Source of the DNA: Odoribacter laneus YIT 12061 | GTDB lineage: Bacteria; Bacteroidota; Bacteroidia; Bacteroidales; Marinifilaceae | DNA: 64,000 nt | Assembly: GCF_000243215.1 (NCBI RefSeq) | Contig: NZ_JH594597.1 | Coordinates: forward strand, 71,005 to 135,004 | Direction of reading: 5' to 3' | In this document: piece after piece, positions 27,330-37,044 of the stretch | Position numbering within the stretch: position 1 is the first letter of the stretch | Layout: each line of letters opens with the position of its first letter | The notes under the pieces: model-generated | What the model was told of the DNA's origin: nothing | The model's database searches: none | The model's input: the letters and a program-made list of their open reading frames with translations, nothing else | Program-made: the position numbers and the translations under genes

Positions 27330-28427
27330 ATGAAAACGATACAATATATATCCCGGATCTCTATCCTGTTAATTGTTGGCAGTATAGTCAGTTCATGTGT
27401 AAAAGAAGAAGTGGTAACGCCTATTCCGGCATTAGCCCCAGAAGGAATGCCCGTGGCAATCAACTTTAAAGACCCTAAGCCCTCTCTGGCAGATTTAAAA
27501 TATTCACTTTACCTTTTTTCACATGCCAAAGGTTCTTCGGATACCTATATCATGGAAGAATTAAAAAACCCTCTGCAGAATGATTCCCGACTGAAATTCC
27601 GTAACAGTGAATTAAGGGAAAAAGATTATCGTTTTCTATTTGTGGCCACACCCGGCACTACACCTGAAATCCAAGTTTACAAGAACACCTTAAACAATCC
27701 ACCCGCCACGGGAGACAATTGGGAAGATATACGCATCGGAATATTGTCGCCCAAATTGTCTCTACATAATTATTACCAAGTGAAAGATATTTCAGGCGAC
27801 GAACTGCTAACAAACGATTCTGTTCGCGGAGAACTGAGCAGAATGGTCGGACAAATGGAATTTCGTTTTTTCAAGATAGGAAATGATATCACCAATCCAA
27901 TTCCTATCGACCTAACCGGCATCTACTCGATCTTCGACCGGATTTACAAAATTGATATCACTTATACAGGTTATACAACCTCCCTTTCTTTCGGAGAAGG
28001 CAATACCCTGCAACCCGAAACAAGCAATAATGAAGAGTTTAAACAAGAAATCAATGTGGCACTTAACGACAGATTCGGAATTGAAATTCCTAACGGGCAA
28101 CTGGATACTTTGGCCGGAGGAGCAACAGCAGGCGGAAAGTTCAAGGGATATTGTTTTTTACCAGCTAATAACAATGTCCGGGCAGTTCTGAAAATGTATT
28201 ATTACGACACGACACCGACATGTGATAACTTAATCGTCCCGCATACCGCCAATTGTTATGAGCAACGGCAGCTTGAGCTCCGGATTCCTGCAGAAGCAAC
28301 GGCAGGACTTCCTATAGAAGTCAATACCTATACAGTCAACAGTGCAGGGATCAGATGTAACCGCATTATCGATATTCATGTCGACCACAACACAAATATT
28401 TTCACTCAATGGGATATGATCTATTAA
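27330..28427 (+). CDS. Fimbrial-operon lipoprotein (Mfa2/FimB-like, tentative)
   Basis: A 365-residue lipoprotein with a signal peptide and lipobox SSC (Cys23). The Arg-Ala site of the neighbouring subunits is absent. The body is beta-rich with no domain I can name with certainty; its place in the operon and its length suggest an accessory or tip component. The next gene starts 11 bases after its stop. Confidence 0.6.
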   Translation: MKTIQYISRISILLIVGSIVSSCVKEEVVTPIPALAPEGMPVAINFKDPKPSLADLKYSLYLFSHAKGSSDTYIMEELKNPLQNDSRLKFRNSELREKDYRFLFVATPGTTPEIQVYKNTLNNPPATGDNWEDIRIGILSPKLSLHNYYQVKDISGDELLTNDSVRGELSRMVGQMEFRFFKIGNDITNPIPIDLTGIYSIFDRIYKIDITYTGYTTSLSFGEGNTLQPETSNNEEFKQEINVALNDRFGIEIPNGQLDTLAGGATAGGKFKGYCFLPANNNVRAVLKMYYYDTTPTCDNLIVPHTANCYEQRQLELRIPAEATAGLPIEVNTYTVNSAGIRCNRIIDIHVDHNTNIFTQWDMIY

Positions 28428-28438
28428 CAACTATAAAA

Positions 28439-29686
28439 ATGAAAAAATTATTCTTCTATATCAGCCTGATTGCCTGTACCTGGGCATGTGAAAAGGACCA
28501 GATTGACGAAATTACACCCACGGAAATCGGGGGGAAAAATGGGAAGACAACAGTTGTTTTTCAAACGGAAATCCCTGGCCTAACGGATTATGCCACAACT
28601 CTTGAACCCATGAGCCGTGCTGGCCTGGATACTATAAAGACTATCATTAACCCTCGTTACAGAGCCATTATTATCAAATGGACAAATCAGAAATGGGTGA
28701 TAGATACCATCCTATTTTCTAGCTTTAACTCGAATTCATGGAGTCCCTATATCATCCGAAACAATACCACTTTGCCTCCTATCTCTGTTGAATTACGACC
28801 GGGAAAATATAAAATAGGACTTTTTCTGAATGCGGACTATAATTTAACCTTCTTGAACACTTTAAAAATTGGACAGGTCGTTTCCAACAATGAAACCATC
28901 GGGAAAGACGATATCCTTGCACCGGCTTACAAACTAAGCGTATCTTCTGATAATGCTCAAACAATTAAGGATGAAGTCTTTTCAGGTTCAATCGAGTTTA
29001 CAGTTGGTAAAAATGATCACCTGGAAAACTCCGGACCAACTCGCCCGACACGTATAAATGTTACCCGCAAAGTGTCGCGTTTTAGGTATTTACTAAAAGA
29101 ACATCTGCCAGAAGATAGTATAAGTGATATTGACTTTTTCAGTACGCAATACGACGTCCTCGCTCATCTTGAAACAACCTCAGAAACTCCGTTTTGCGAT
29201 GGTCTGGACATTTTGGGACGCCCCCATTATCACATTGATTCCACATATACCCGCCTGATCATGTACATGAGCGACGGAGCAAACAGATTTGAATCCGAAA
29301 AAGATCACCGGATCTATCACATGACCTTTGGTACGAATCCTCCTGTCATAACGGGCTCCTTTCCAACATATGCATTTCCGTTTATCCTGACAGATGACAC
29401 TAAACCGGAAGGTATTCCAATTACTTTGACCTCATTAAGAATTACTGGCCAAGCAAATGGATATTCCCCTGTCTATAAATTACCGGATGATTTTACACAA
29501 TCATTTGTATTAAAACCTAACAGTATCTTACAAACTATATACGAAGTTGTAGGAAGAGATTCCACTTATAAAAATGAAAAAGATGAAGTAGGATATTATC
29601 TGAGATTAGTAAATGATCCGGATGCTAAGGATCTGTTTCATCCTTATTTTGAATTAAATCCAACAGCATCAAAAAATAATTATTAG
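28439..29686 (+). CDS. Fimbrial-operon lipoprotein, accessory or tip subunit
   Basis: A 415-residue lipoprotein. The start at 28439 (MKKLFFYIS) gives a clean signal peptide with lipobox TWAC (Cys17); a 10-residue upstream extension overlaps the previous gene. PMSRAGLD (Arg60-Ala61) could be a maturation site. Two beta-rich halves follow. It is the largest of the five subunits, which fits a tip role, but that is inference. The next gene begins 2 bases after its stop. Confidence 0.65.
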   Translation: MKKLFFYISLIACTWACEKDQIDEITPTEIGGKNGKTTVVFQTEIPGLTDYATTLEPMSRAGLDTIKTIINPRYRAIIIKWTNQKWVIDTILFSSFNSNSWSPYIIRNNTTLPPISVELRPGKYKIGLFLNADYNLTFLNTLKIGQVVSNNETIGKDDILAPAYKLSVSSDNAQTIKDEVFSGSIEFTVGKNDHLENSGPTRPTRINVTRKVSRFRYLLKEHLPEDSISDIDFFSTQYDVLAHLETTSETPFCDGLDILGRPHYHIDSTYTRLIMYMSDGANRFESEKDHRIYHMTFGTNPPVITGSFPTYAFPFILTDDTKPEGIPITLTSLRITGQANGYSPVYKLPDDFTQSFVLKPNSILQTIYEVVGRDSTYKNEKDEVGYYLRLVNDPDAKDLFHPYFELNPTASKNNY

Positions 29687-29688
29687 TA

Positions 29689-30579
29689 ATGAAAACACAA
29701 TTAACCGGTATATTACTCATGCTTGTCACATTGACAAGTTGTGTAAAAGAGACATTGAAAGAGTGCCCGACAGGAAATGTGCGGATAGACTTGTATGTTG
29801 AAAAGTTTCAGACTAACTCAGCTGCTCCCACGGAAGACGCTGAAGAAATTTTCAATCAAAGGATTCAGGTTTTGAATTGTGTTCTATACAAAGATCATAA
29901 ATACGTGATGGACACAACTATTTCAGATGTCAGCATGGCTTCGCAACCTTATTTTACGATTTTCCTTCCGGACCTGGACTTTGGAAATTATGAAATGGTT
30001 GTGATTGCAAACAGTGACCCTACCCTTCTGAAAGGAGATTTCCATATTCCTGGCGATAGGAACATTTCGTATCCGGGAGTCGATAAGATGAAAGACCTTT
30101 TTGCCACTAACCTGGAATTCACGTTGAATTGTAACTGTACAGAAAAATTCCAAGCGAAACTCAGAAGATTGGAAGGTGTTATTCATCTTTCTTTCAGAAA
30201 TCTGCCCACAGACATTCAGGAGGCAGAAGTGACGATCCATGGAGTTAACAGTAACCTGGGTATCGATGGATATACACAAAGTATAGATGTCATCCGGCGG
30301 TTTCCGATGAATATACTTACGGGAAGCAGAGACCCGGGTATGTCGATAGGTGTTTTTCCGACAACCAAGGGTTCGCCTGCTACTTTCAGACTCAAACTAT
30401 TCAAAGATTCGGGCAATGTGGCCGTTTATGATGAAGTCGCCAAGGAGCCGTTGAATATTGTCCGAAATCAATTAGTCGAATTACTGATTGAATTTTCAAA
30501 TGGCAACCTTTCTTTCGAAATCAAAGTAGATACCCTTTGGGAAGACCTCATCAATGGCGGAGAAATAGAAGTGCCCTAA
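29689..30579 (+). CDS. FimB/Mfa2-family fimbrial anchor lipoprotein
   Basis: A 296-residue lipoprotein with lipobox LTSC (Cys18), then CPTGNVRIDLYVE, the typical opening of FimB/Mfa2 proteins. The anchor subunits known in Porphyromonas lack the maturation Arg, stay lipidated and tie the fibre to the outer membrane; here too no Arg-Ala site is visible. It is the last gene of the operon. Confidence 0.75.
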   Translation: MKTQLTGILLMLVTLTSCVKETLKECPTGNVRIDLYVEKFQTNSAAPTEDAEEIFNQRIQVLNCVLYKDHKYVMDTTISDVSMASQPYFTIFLPDLDFGNYEMVVIANSDPTLLKGDFHIPGDRNISYPGVDKMKDLFATNLEFTLNCNCTEKFQAKLRRLEGVIHLSFRNLPTDIQEAEVTIHGVNSNLGIDGYTQSIDVIRRFPMNILTGSRDPGMSIGVFPTTKGSPATFRLKLFKDSGNVAVYDEVAKEPLNIVRNQLVELLIEFSNGNLSFEIKVDTLWEDLINGGEIEVP

Positions 30580-30994
30580 TCTCACGAATGCTCCAGGACG
30601 TTTTAATGTCAAAGCAATTCTTTAGACAAATTCTACTTATTTCTCCTTCCAAAGAGGCAAGGGCAACGCATCAAAATTCTTTTCAGCCCTATCTGTCAAT
30701 ATGCGGTTGATAAGTAAGGGATAGTATACGGACGCAATTTTATACCTAGAGGTTGTCCCCGTAGCAATAGTCGTACCGCTTGAGGTTCCAGCTACTCGTT
30801 GCCCTTCCTCCTGTGCCACTTGCAAACCTGCATGACAGGCCATCAGTCTACTTCTGCAAAATCAAGAACCACCCACGAAAAAAGTAAGAATCAGATAAAA
30901 ACCATTTCTTTACCCTAATTAAGATAAAATGGCATCCCCTTTTTTACTGAAAAGAAAATAAAAATTTCAGAAAAGACAATTTCTGATAAATCCA
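30580..30994. other. Gap between the fimbrial operon and the response regulator gene
   Basis: Both flanking genes end here (convergent). A 68-codon minus-strand frame at 30637-30843 has no recognisable product. I saw no strong hairpin with a T tract. Confidence 0.4.
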
Positions 30995-32353
30995 CTATAA
31001 ATTTTCGATATTTATATCGTATTCTTCAATTTTCCGGTATAAAGTAGTGAGTCCTATGCGCATTAAGCGGGCAGCCTCTGTTTTATTACCAGCTGTATAT
31101 TGCAAAACTTTTATGATGTGTTTTCGCTCCATATTCGCTAACTCAAAATCGGAAAAAGTAGGTTCACCCGTCTGAATAGCTTGTGCATTTTGGATTTCAA
31201 CAGGCAAATCGTTTACAGTCAAACAATTGCCTTCTACAATAATCATACTCCGTTCCACTACATTTCTAAGTTCTCTGACATTCCCTTTCCAGGGATGCCT
31301 TTTCAAAGCTTCTATATAAGCGGGTTCGATAGATTGGATTTGTTTCCCTACTTTTTTCTCAAACCCCTTCACAAATACATTCACATAACCTGCAATATCC
31401 TCTACACGTTCCCTCAAAGGTGGTAAATGGATCTGAAAAACGGACAAACGGTAAAACAAATCTTCCCGGAAATGCTCTTCGGCAATCTCTTTCTGCAGAT
31501 CCCGGTTAGTAGCAGCAATTACCCTTACATTCACTTTCGTAAGTTTGGTATCTCCAAGCTTAATAAACTCTCCTGTTTCCAGAATACGTAAAAGTTTCGC
31601 CTGCAAATCAAACGCCATCTCTCCGATTTCGTCCAGAAAAATAGTGCCTTTGTCTGCTTCTTCAAATAAACCTTTTTTATCTTTTACCGCCCCGGTAAAA
31701 GCTCCGGCTTTATGACCAAACATTTCACTCTCCAATAATTCCTTTGTAAAAGAAGAACAGTTGATCGCCACAAAAGATTTCTGCCTGCGGGAACTGTTAT
31801 CATGAATAGCCTGTGCAAATACTTCCTTTCCAGTACCGGTTTCTCCTGTCAGTAAGACAGGCACATCTGTACCGGATACTTTTTTAGCCAATTCCACGAC
31901 CTCTTTTAGCGAGCGGGATTTCCCCAATATACTGTCAAATGAATATCTTTTACCTGTATTTTCTTCTAATCGCTGTACTTTACGAGCCGCTTTTGCTTTT
32001 TCCATAGCCATACTGAGAAGAGGGATAATTTTGTTATTGTCGTCCCCTTTAGTGATATAATCGAAAGCGCCGTTTTTAATCGCTTGTACTCCATCCGGAA
32101 TATTTCCATGAGCCGTAAGCATAATGATTTCAACCAAAGGGTTTATCTTTTTCATCTCCATGACCAAATCCACTCCACTCCCATCCGGCAAACACACATC
32201 ACATAACACTACTTCAGGGTCTGCCCCTACCAATTGCTTCATACCCGACTTACAGCTATCTGCTTGTAATACCTCATACCCTTCCAAGCCGATAATGCGA
32301 GACAAGAGTTTTCTCAATTGATTCTCATCGTCTATAATTAAAACTTTTCCCAT
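30995..32353 (-). CDS. Sigma-54-dependent response regulator (NtrC family)
   Basis: A 452-residue activator. The receiver domain has acidic D9-D10 and phosphoacceptor D52. The AAA+ domain has Walker A GETGTGKE, the sigma-54 contact loop GAFTGA and Walker B-type FLDEIGE. A Fis-type helix-turn-helix follows (NKTEAARLMRIGLTTLYRKI). No kinase gene adjoins it. The nearest orphan kinase is that of the Kdp operon, on the same strand 18 kb away, and in other Bacteroidetes a regulator of this type lies just ahead of kdpFABC. It is therefore the probable Kdp regulator. Confidence 0.9.
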   Translation of the reverse strand: MGKVLIIDDENQLRKLLSRIIGLEGYEVLQADSCKSGMKQLVGADPEVVLCDVCLPDGSGVDLVMEMKKINPLVEIIMLTAHGNIPDGVQAIKNGAFDYITKGDDNNKIIPLLSMAMEKAKAARKVQRLEENTGKRYSFDSILGKSRSLKEVVELAKKVSGTDVPVLLTGETGTGKEVFAQAIHDNSSRRQKSFVAINCSSFTKELLESEMFGHKAGAFTGAVKDKKGLFEEADKGTIFLDEIGEMAFDLQAKLLRILETGEFIKLGDTKLTKVNVRVIAATNRDLQKEIAEEHFREDLFYRLSVFQIHLPPLRERVEDIAGYVNVFVKGFEKKVGKQIQSIEPAYIEALKRHPWKGNVRELRNVVERSMIIVEGNCLTVNDLPVEIQNAQAIQTGEPTFSDFELANMERKHIIKVLQYTAGNKTEAARLMRIGLTTLYRKIEEYDINIENL

Positions 32354-32371
32354 ATTTTTTTGTTTGCCTTA

Positions 32372-32402
32372 CAAAGATAAAAATAACTCCCTAGAAAGCA
32401 AC
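32372..32402 (-). promoter_or_regulatory. Bacteroidetes-type promoter of the response regulator gene
   Basis: On the minus strand GTTG (32402-32399), 19 bases, then TATCTTTG (32379-32372) match the -33/-7 consensus. The start codon lies 18 bases further on. Confidence 0.7.
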
Positions 32403-32553
32403 TCTCTCTTTTTTCCTCATTTCCAGAACAGCATTTTGTCAGTAATTGTTAAATTATTCAAAAGCCATCTCTATTAACGACATTCATCGTATATTTGAAG
32501 AAACTGGTATATTTTTTGTATTTTGAAAAACAACAATATTAATCAAATTAGAA

Positions 32554-33261
32554 ATGGAACATACAACAATGTTTGCAGGTAATATGTGGATCTGGATTAT
32601 TTTTATTGGATTCACCCTGATTAGCTGGCTGATTAGCCATCAACTTAAAAGTCGTTTTGTCAAATATTCAAAAATACCGACAGCGAATGGCATGACCGGG
32701 AGGGATGTCGTGGAGAAAATGCTTCGGGACAACGGAATTAGCGGAGTAAAAATCGGTAGTGTAGAAGGTCAGTTAACCGATCATTACAATCCTGTAGACA
32801 AGACAATAAATCTGAGCAAAGACGTCTATTACGGAAACAGTATAGCAGCTGCCGCAGTGGCAGCCCATGAATGCGGACATGCCGTTCAACATGCCAAAGC
32901 ATACAGTATGTTGAAACTACGTTCGGCCTTGGTACCGGTAGTCAGTTTTGCTTCCCATTGGGTTCAATGGATATTGCTGGCAGGCATATTACTGGTTAAT
33001 ACTTTTCCCCAGCTACTACTGGCAGGAATTATACTTTTCGCCGCGATGACGCTTTTCAGTTTTATCACTTTACCGGTAGAAATTGATGCCAGTCACCGGG
33101 CATTAGCCTGGCTGAGAAATTCGGGAATCACCACTTATGAAACCCAAGCTTATGCTTTCGATGCTTTGAAGTGGGCAGCTTATACTTATGTCATTGCAGC
33201 CCTTTCTTCTTTAGCCACCTTACTTTATTACATTATGATCTACTTGGGAAGAAGAAATTAA
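32554..33261 (+). CDS. Membrane zinc metallopeptidase (YugP-like)
   Basis: A 235-residue membrane protease of the YugP family. An N-terminal helix spans about residues 11-29, the zinc motif HECGH is at 105-109, and helices at about 125-165 and 210-230 follow. Length and layout match the family, whose substrates are unknown. It stands alone between convergent or divergent neighbours and is followed by a good terminator. Confidence 0.88.
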   Translation: MEHTTMFAGNMWIWIIFIGFTLISWLISHQLKSRFVKYSKIPTANGMTGRDVVEKMLRDNGISGVKIGSVEGQLTDHYNPVDKTINLSKDVYYGNSIAAAAVAAHECGHAVQHAKAYSMLKLRSALVPVVSFASHWVQWILLAGILLVNTFPQLLLAGIILFAAMTLFSFITLPVEIDASHRALAWLRNSGITTYETQAYAFDALKWAAYTYVIAALSSLATLLYYIMIYLGRRN

Positions 33262-33275
33262 CTTTCTCCCCCCCT

Positions 33276-33312
33276 AAAAAAATGCTGCCGAAGTTTCCGG
33301 CAGCATTTTTTC
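33276..33312 (+). terminator. Intrinsic terminator after the metallopeptidase gene
   Basis: The stem AATGCTGCCG/CGGCAGCATT has a 7-base loop followed by TTTTT. A-rich sequence on the left makes it potentially bidirectional. Confidence 0.85.
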
Positions 33313-33411
33313 TCATGATAAGTCCCCGACTCAATTAATCATCTTGCAAACTTCTCGATTGCAACTTGGCATATTCCTGAAATGTACCCCTAATTTTGAC
33401 GTAAGTACTTC

Positions 33412-34698
33412 TCATTTAAAAGCTTGCTTAATCTGATCGATATAATCCAGTTTTTCCCAGGTAAAAAGTTCCACTTCTTTTTCTAAAGGAGGCCAATAGC
33501 AAGAAGTAAATACCTTCTTCACCACCTGTGGAGTACGTCCCATATGTCCATAGGCTGCAGTCTCCCGATAAATCGGATTCCTCAATTTCAAACGTTCTTC
33601 AATGGCCTTAGGACGCAGATCAAAAATTTCTCCTACTTTCCGGGCAATCTCCTCATCCGATAAATTTACTTTAGCCGTGCCGTAAGTGTTTACAAATATA
33701 CCGACAGGTTTTGCTATTCCGATAGCATAAGAAATCTGAATCAAAATTTCGTCCGCGATCCCAGCAGCGACCATATTTTTTGCAATATGCCGGGCCGCAT
33801 ACGCTGCAGAGCGATCGACTTTCGAAGGATCTTTTCCCGAAAAAGCACCTCCTCCATGAGCCCCTTTTCCACCATAAGTATCTACGATAATTTTTCGTCC
33901 CGTTAAGCCTGTATCGCCATGAGGACCTCCGATAACAAATTTTCCGGTAGGATTTACGTAAAGGATCAGGTCTTTATCCAACAAAGCCTGCACCCGTTTC
34001 GGCAATTTTGCTTTTATCCGGGGTAATAAAATATCCACGATATCTTTTTTGATCCATTCGACCATAGCTTTATCCGCTTTCAACTGAGCTTCGGGCGTTT
34101 CGTTTGCCGGCCGGATAAAATCATCGTGCTGAGTGGAGATAACAATCGTATGAATCCGCAGAGGCTTCCCATTATCCCCGTATTGGATGGTCACCTGAGA
34201 TTTTGAATCCGGACGCAAATAACCCATCAACTGCCCCTCCTTTCTTATCTGTGCTAACTCACTCAATAGTAAATGAGCCAGTTCCAAAGACAAAGGCATA
34301 TAATTATCCGTTTCGTTACAAGCGTAGCCAAACATCATACCTTGATCTCCGGCTCCCTGTTCCATCGGATCTTCCCGTACAACCCCCCGGTTAATATCCG
34401 GCGATTGCTCATGAATAGCACTGAAAACCCCACAACTATTTCCGTCGAACATATACTCACTCTTGGTATAGCCGATTTCATTGATTACCTCCCGGGCAAT
34501 CTGTTGTACATCTACATAAGTATTTGTCTTAATCTCTCCTGCAATCACCGTCTGACCGGTAGTTACCAAAGTTTCACAAGCCACTTTTGCATCCGGATCA
34601 TAAGCGATAATCTTGTCTAAGATCGCATCGGAAATCTGATCTGCCACTTTATCCGGATGTCCTTCCGATACGGATTCTGAAGTAAATAAATAGCCCAT
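33412..34698 (-). CDS. metK: S-adenosylmethionine synthetase
   Basis: A 428-residue enzyme that makes SAM from methionine and ATP. The N-terminal substrate motif [15 protein letters not shown], the P-loop-like [19 protein letters not shown] and the motif DQGMMFGY are all present. It is slightly longer than the E. coli enzyme (384), as is usual in Bacteroidetes. A SAM-II riboswitch lies in its leader, so it should be repressed when SAM is plentiful. Confidence 0.97.
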   Translation of the reverse strand: MGYLFTSESVSEGHPDKVADQISDAILDKIIAYDPDAKVACETLVTTGQTVIAGEIKTNTYVDVQQIAREVINEIGYTKSEYMFDGNSCGVFSAIHEQSPDINRGVVREDPMEQGAGDQGMMFGYACNETDNYMPLSLELAHLLLSELAQIRKEGQLMGYLRPDSKSQVTIQYGDNGKPLRIHTIVISTQHDDFIRPANETPEAQLKADKAMVEWIKKDIVDILLPRIKAKLPKRVQALLDKDLILYVNPTGKFVIGGPHGDTGLTGRKIIVDTYGGKGAHGGGAFSGKDPSKVDRSAAYAARHIAKNMVAAGIADEILIQISYAIGIAKPVGIFVNTYGTAKVNLSDEEIARKVGEIFDLRPKAIEERLKLRNPIYRETAAYGHMGRTPQVVKKVFTSCYWPPLEKEVELFTWEKLDYIDQIKQAFK

Positions 34699-34803
34699 AA
34701 TTTAATCCATTTGTTCATTGAGTATTGAAACACAATTTCAATTCATCAATTATAAATTAATAAAACAGGAAAGGCTATGGATGGTTGAATACACAAACTG
34801 TAT

Positions 34804-34858
34804 GCGTTTTAGCAATTTTTTCCCGTGGTTGCAATCAGCCAAATCCTTCCACAATTAA
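34804..34858 (-). promoter_or_regulatory. SAM-II riboswitch in the metK leader
   Basis: Read on the minus strand the conserved blocks occur in order: TGTGG, GGATTTGGC, ATTGCAACCACG, a run of A, and TGCTAAA. TGTGG pairs with CCACG (P1), and the remaining blocks form the H-type pseudoknot that binds SAM in the SAM-II class. The aptamer ends about 107 bases before the metK ATG, further than usual for a class that normally hides the ribosome site directly. A small hairpin (34724-34742) lies between. Confidence 0.85.
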
Positions 34859-34863
34859 CGTCG

Positions 34864-34871
34864 CAAAAATA
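34864..34871 (-). promoter_or_regulatory. Candidate -7 element of the metK transcript
   Basis: TATTTTTG on the minus strand fits TAnnTTTG and would start transcription at the edge of the SAM-II aptamer. No clear -33 TTTG is present. Confidence 0.45.
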
Positions 34872-34942
34872 CGACAATAAAAAGAAAAAAGAAAAAGTAT
34901 TACACAATTAATTAGCAGACCGGGGAAAAAAACGTTCACGAC

Positions 34943-34991
34943 ACAAAAAAAGGATGTCCGACAAGGTAAAGTTTCACCTTTTGGACATCCT
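34943..34991 (-). terminator. Intrinsic terminator after the 200-residue membrane protein gene
   Basis: The stem GGATGTCC/GGACATCC, extended by AAGGT/ACCTT inside, is followed on the minus strand by a run of about nine T. It starts 25 bases after the stop. Confidence 0.85.
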
Positions 34992-35014
34992 CTTTTATAT
35001 TTCAATAAATTCTA

Positions 35015-35617
35015 TTATTTCGTCGGGTCTGCATTCTTGACGTTCGACCAACCAATCAAAATCAGAATGAACGCAATCAAATTTAAAATCGGAGTAACAA
35101 TTGCCAAAATCACAGTTATCATTAAAATATAACCGATCAAATTCAACAGGTAAGCTGTATAAAGGCTAGAAACTCCGCCTCTGGCACTTGCCGGGAATGT
35201 TGTCGATTTTTTCAGGGTAGAAAATGCCATTACGCATAAAATACAACCGATAATGTTCAAAATACCACTGATAATACTTCCTACAACAGTGCCTAAGAAA
35301 GGAACAAGAGAAAGAATGATAGAAACACCTGCTCCTATAATTAACAAAATAGCAGCCGTTTTTACTTTAGAAACAGCAGCAGCATCCTGCGGTTCTAAAA
35401 CACTTTGAAATTGTCCAAGTCCCATGATGTATAATACATAGCCTAAAATAGTAGCTAAACCAGCTAATACAGCTACCCATAAAGCAGCTCCCAGGCTACC
35501 AGAAAATGCAGCAATAGCAGCTACAATTCCTCCGACAATACCGGAAAGAGAAAACAATAATACGCCATTAAAAACTTTCGAAGTAGAACTTTTCCACACA
35601 TTAGCATTTATTTCCAT
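35015..35617 (-). CDS. Integral membrane protein of unknown function
   Basis: A 200-residue, highly hydrophobic protein with about five or six membrane segments (roughly residues 17-38, 44-68, 86-108, 110-132, 150-172 and 174-193) and a short polar C-terminus. I recognise no catalytic motif. Glycine- and alanine-rich helices suggest a compact bundle. It has its own terminator and lies upstream of metK on the same strand; no operon link is evident. Confidence 0.75.
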   Translation of the reverse strand: MEINANVWKSSTSKVFNGVLLFSLSGIVGGIVAAIAAFSGSLGAALWVAVLAGLATILGYVLYIMGLGQFQSVLEPQDAAAVSKVKTAAILLIIGAGVSIILSLVPFLGTVVGSIISGILNIIGCILCVMAFSTLKKSTTFPASARGGVSSLYTAYLLNLIGYILMITVILAIVTPILNLIAFILILIGWSNVKNADPTK

Positions 35618-35784
35618 AATAATAAAAATTTAAGAGTAAGTATTCTAATTATAGTTTCATATTTCTATAAAATTGTGGGAAAGATAAGGATTTTTTTATA
35701 AAAAAAACCAATTTTAATTAAGAAAATTTATCTCTCCCATCTTTATCTGTTTTTAACAAACTATGATTATCCCGACAAATTCCT

Positions 35785-35792
35785 TACCTTTG
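35785..35792 (+). promoter_or_regulatory. Candidate -7 element of kdtA
   Basis: TACCTTTG matches TAnnTTTG and lies 16 bases before the ATG. The -33 partner is not clear. Confidence 0.45.
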
Positions 35793-35808
35793 GCGCAAAA
35801 CTTAAATT

Positions 35809-37041
35809 ATGGCGTGGGGATATTATATCGGCATTTTAATTTACACGGCAGTTATCCGGCTTGCAGCCCCTTTTAATGAAAAAGCAGCTTTATGGATAAA
35901 AGGAAGGAAAAGGATACGGGAAAAAATAAAACAAATCCCCCGGGATAAAGAACGGCTTGTCTGGTTTCATGCGGCTTCTTTGGGGGAATTCGAACAAGGA
36001 AGGCCTGTTATGGAAGCTTTAAAAAAAGCGGAACCCCACACCCGTATTTTACTGACGTTCTTTTCTCCCTCCGGTTATGAAATCCGGAAAAATTATACAG
36101 GAGCCGACTATATCCTATATCTTCCGGCAGATACTCCTTCAAATGCCCGCTTTTTTATCAATCATTTTAAGCCCGACGCAGCTTTATTCATCAAATATGA
36201 ATTTTGGTACAATTACCTGGCGGAATTATACAAACAAAATATCCCCATTTATTTATTCTCAGCAATTTTCAGGAAAGAGCAGCCTTTTTTTAAAAAATGG
36301 GGTGGCTTGCACCGAAAAATGTTACATTTTTTTACCCGTCTTTTTGTACAAGATGCAGAATCTGTCCGCTTGTTGTCCGAAATCGGCATTCATTCCGTCC
36401 AGCAGACAGGAGACACCCGTTTCGACCGGGTAAAACAGATTGCAACCAACGCGAAGGAAATTGGGAAAGTAGAAAAATTTTTAAACGGTTCTCCGGCTGT
36501 GATATGCGGAAGTACATGGCCTCCCGACGAAACACTGCTTTTAGATTACATCAACACTTATACAGGTAATTATAAATGGATATTAGTGCCTCATGAAATA
36601 GGAGAAAATCACATTAAAGCCATTCTGGAAAAATGTCAAAAACGGATTTGGCGATATACAGATGAGAAAGCGGATATTTCCAGTGCCGAGGTGCTAATTA
36701 TCGATTGCATCGGCTTACTGTCTTCCCTTTATCGCTATGGCCGGATAGCTTATATCGGCGGAGGTTTCGGAGTAGGTATTCACAATACGCTGGAAGCAGC
36801 CGTATACGGTATACCTGTTATCTTTGGTCCCAAATATCAAAAATTTAAGGAGGCCGTACACCTCCTCCAAACCGGCGGAGCTTTCAGTATCCAAAAGAAG
36901 GAACAGCTGCAAGAATTACTGGATCGTTTAATCGGACAGCCGCAAATAGCCGAAGCGGCAGGTCATAAAGCCTTGGAATACGTAAACAGTCAGTTGGGCG
37001 CTACTGAAATCATTATCCAGTACATCACTTCAAAAAACTAA
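35809..37041 (+). CDS. waaA: 3-deoxy-D-manno-octulosonic acid (Kdo) transferase
   Basis: A 410-residue GT30 glycosyltransferase that adds Kdo to lipid A at the inner membrane. It has an N-terminal membrane anchor (1-17), the acceptor-side motif HAASLGEFEQGRPV (near residue 50), and donor-side motifs GSTWPPDE and YIGGGFGVGIHNTLEA. Length fits single-domain WaaA/KdtA. It is convergent with mtnA, with only 3 bases between the stops. Confidence 0.93.
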   Translation: MAWGYYIGILIYTAVIRLAAPFNEKAALWIKGRKRIREKIKQIPRDKERLVWFHAASLGEFEQGRPVMEALKKAEPHTRILLTFFSPSGYEIRKNYTGADYILYLPADTPSNARFFINHFKPDAALFIKYEFWYNYLAELYKQNIPIYLFSAIFRKEQPFFKKWGGLHRKMLHFFTRLFVQDAESVRLLSEIGIHSVQQTGDTRFDRVKQIATNAKEIGKVEKFLNGSPAVICGSTWPPDETLLLDYINTYTGNYKWILVPHEIGENHIKAILEKCQKRIWRYTDEKADISSAEVLIIDCIGLLSSLYRYGRIAYIGGGFGVGIHNTLEAAVYGIPVIFGPKYQKFKEAVHLLQTGGAFSIQKKEQLQELLDRLIGQPQIAEAAGHKALEYVNSQLGATEIIIQYITSKN

Positions 37042-37044
37042 TCT

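Noticed and set aside
30637-30843. 68-codon minus-strand frame between the fimbrial operon and the response regulator gene
   Set aside because: No family recognised and no clear ribosome site; the codon pattern does not stand out from the gap.
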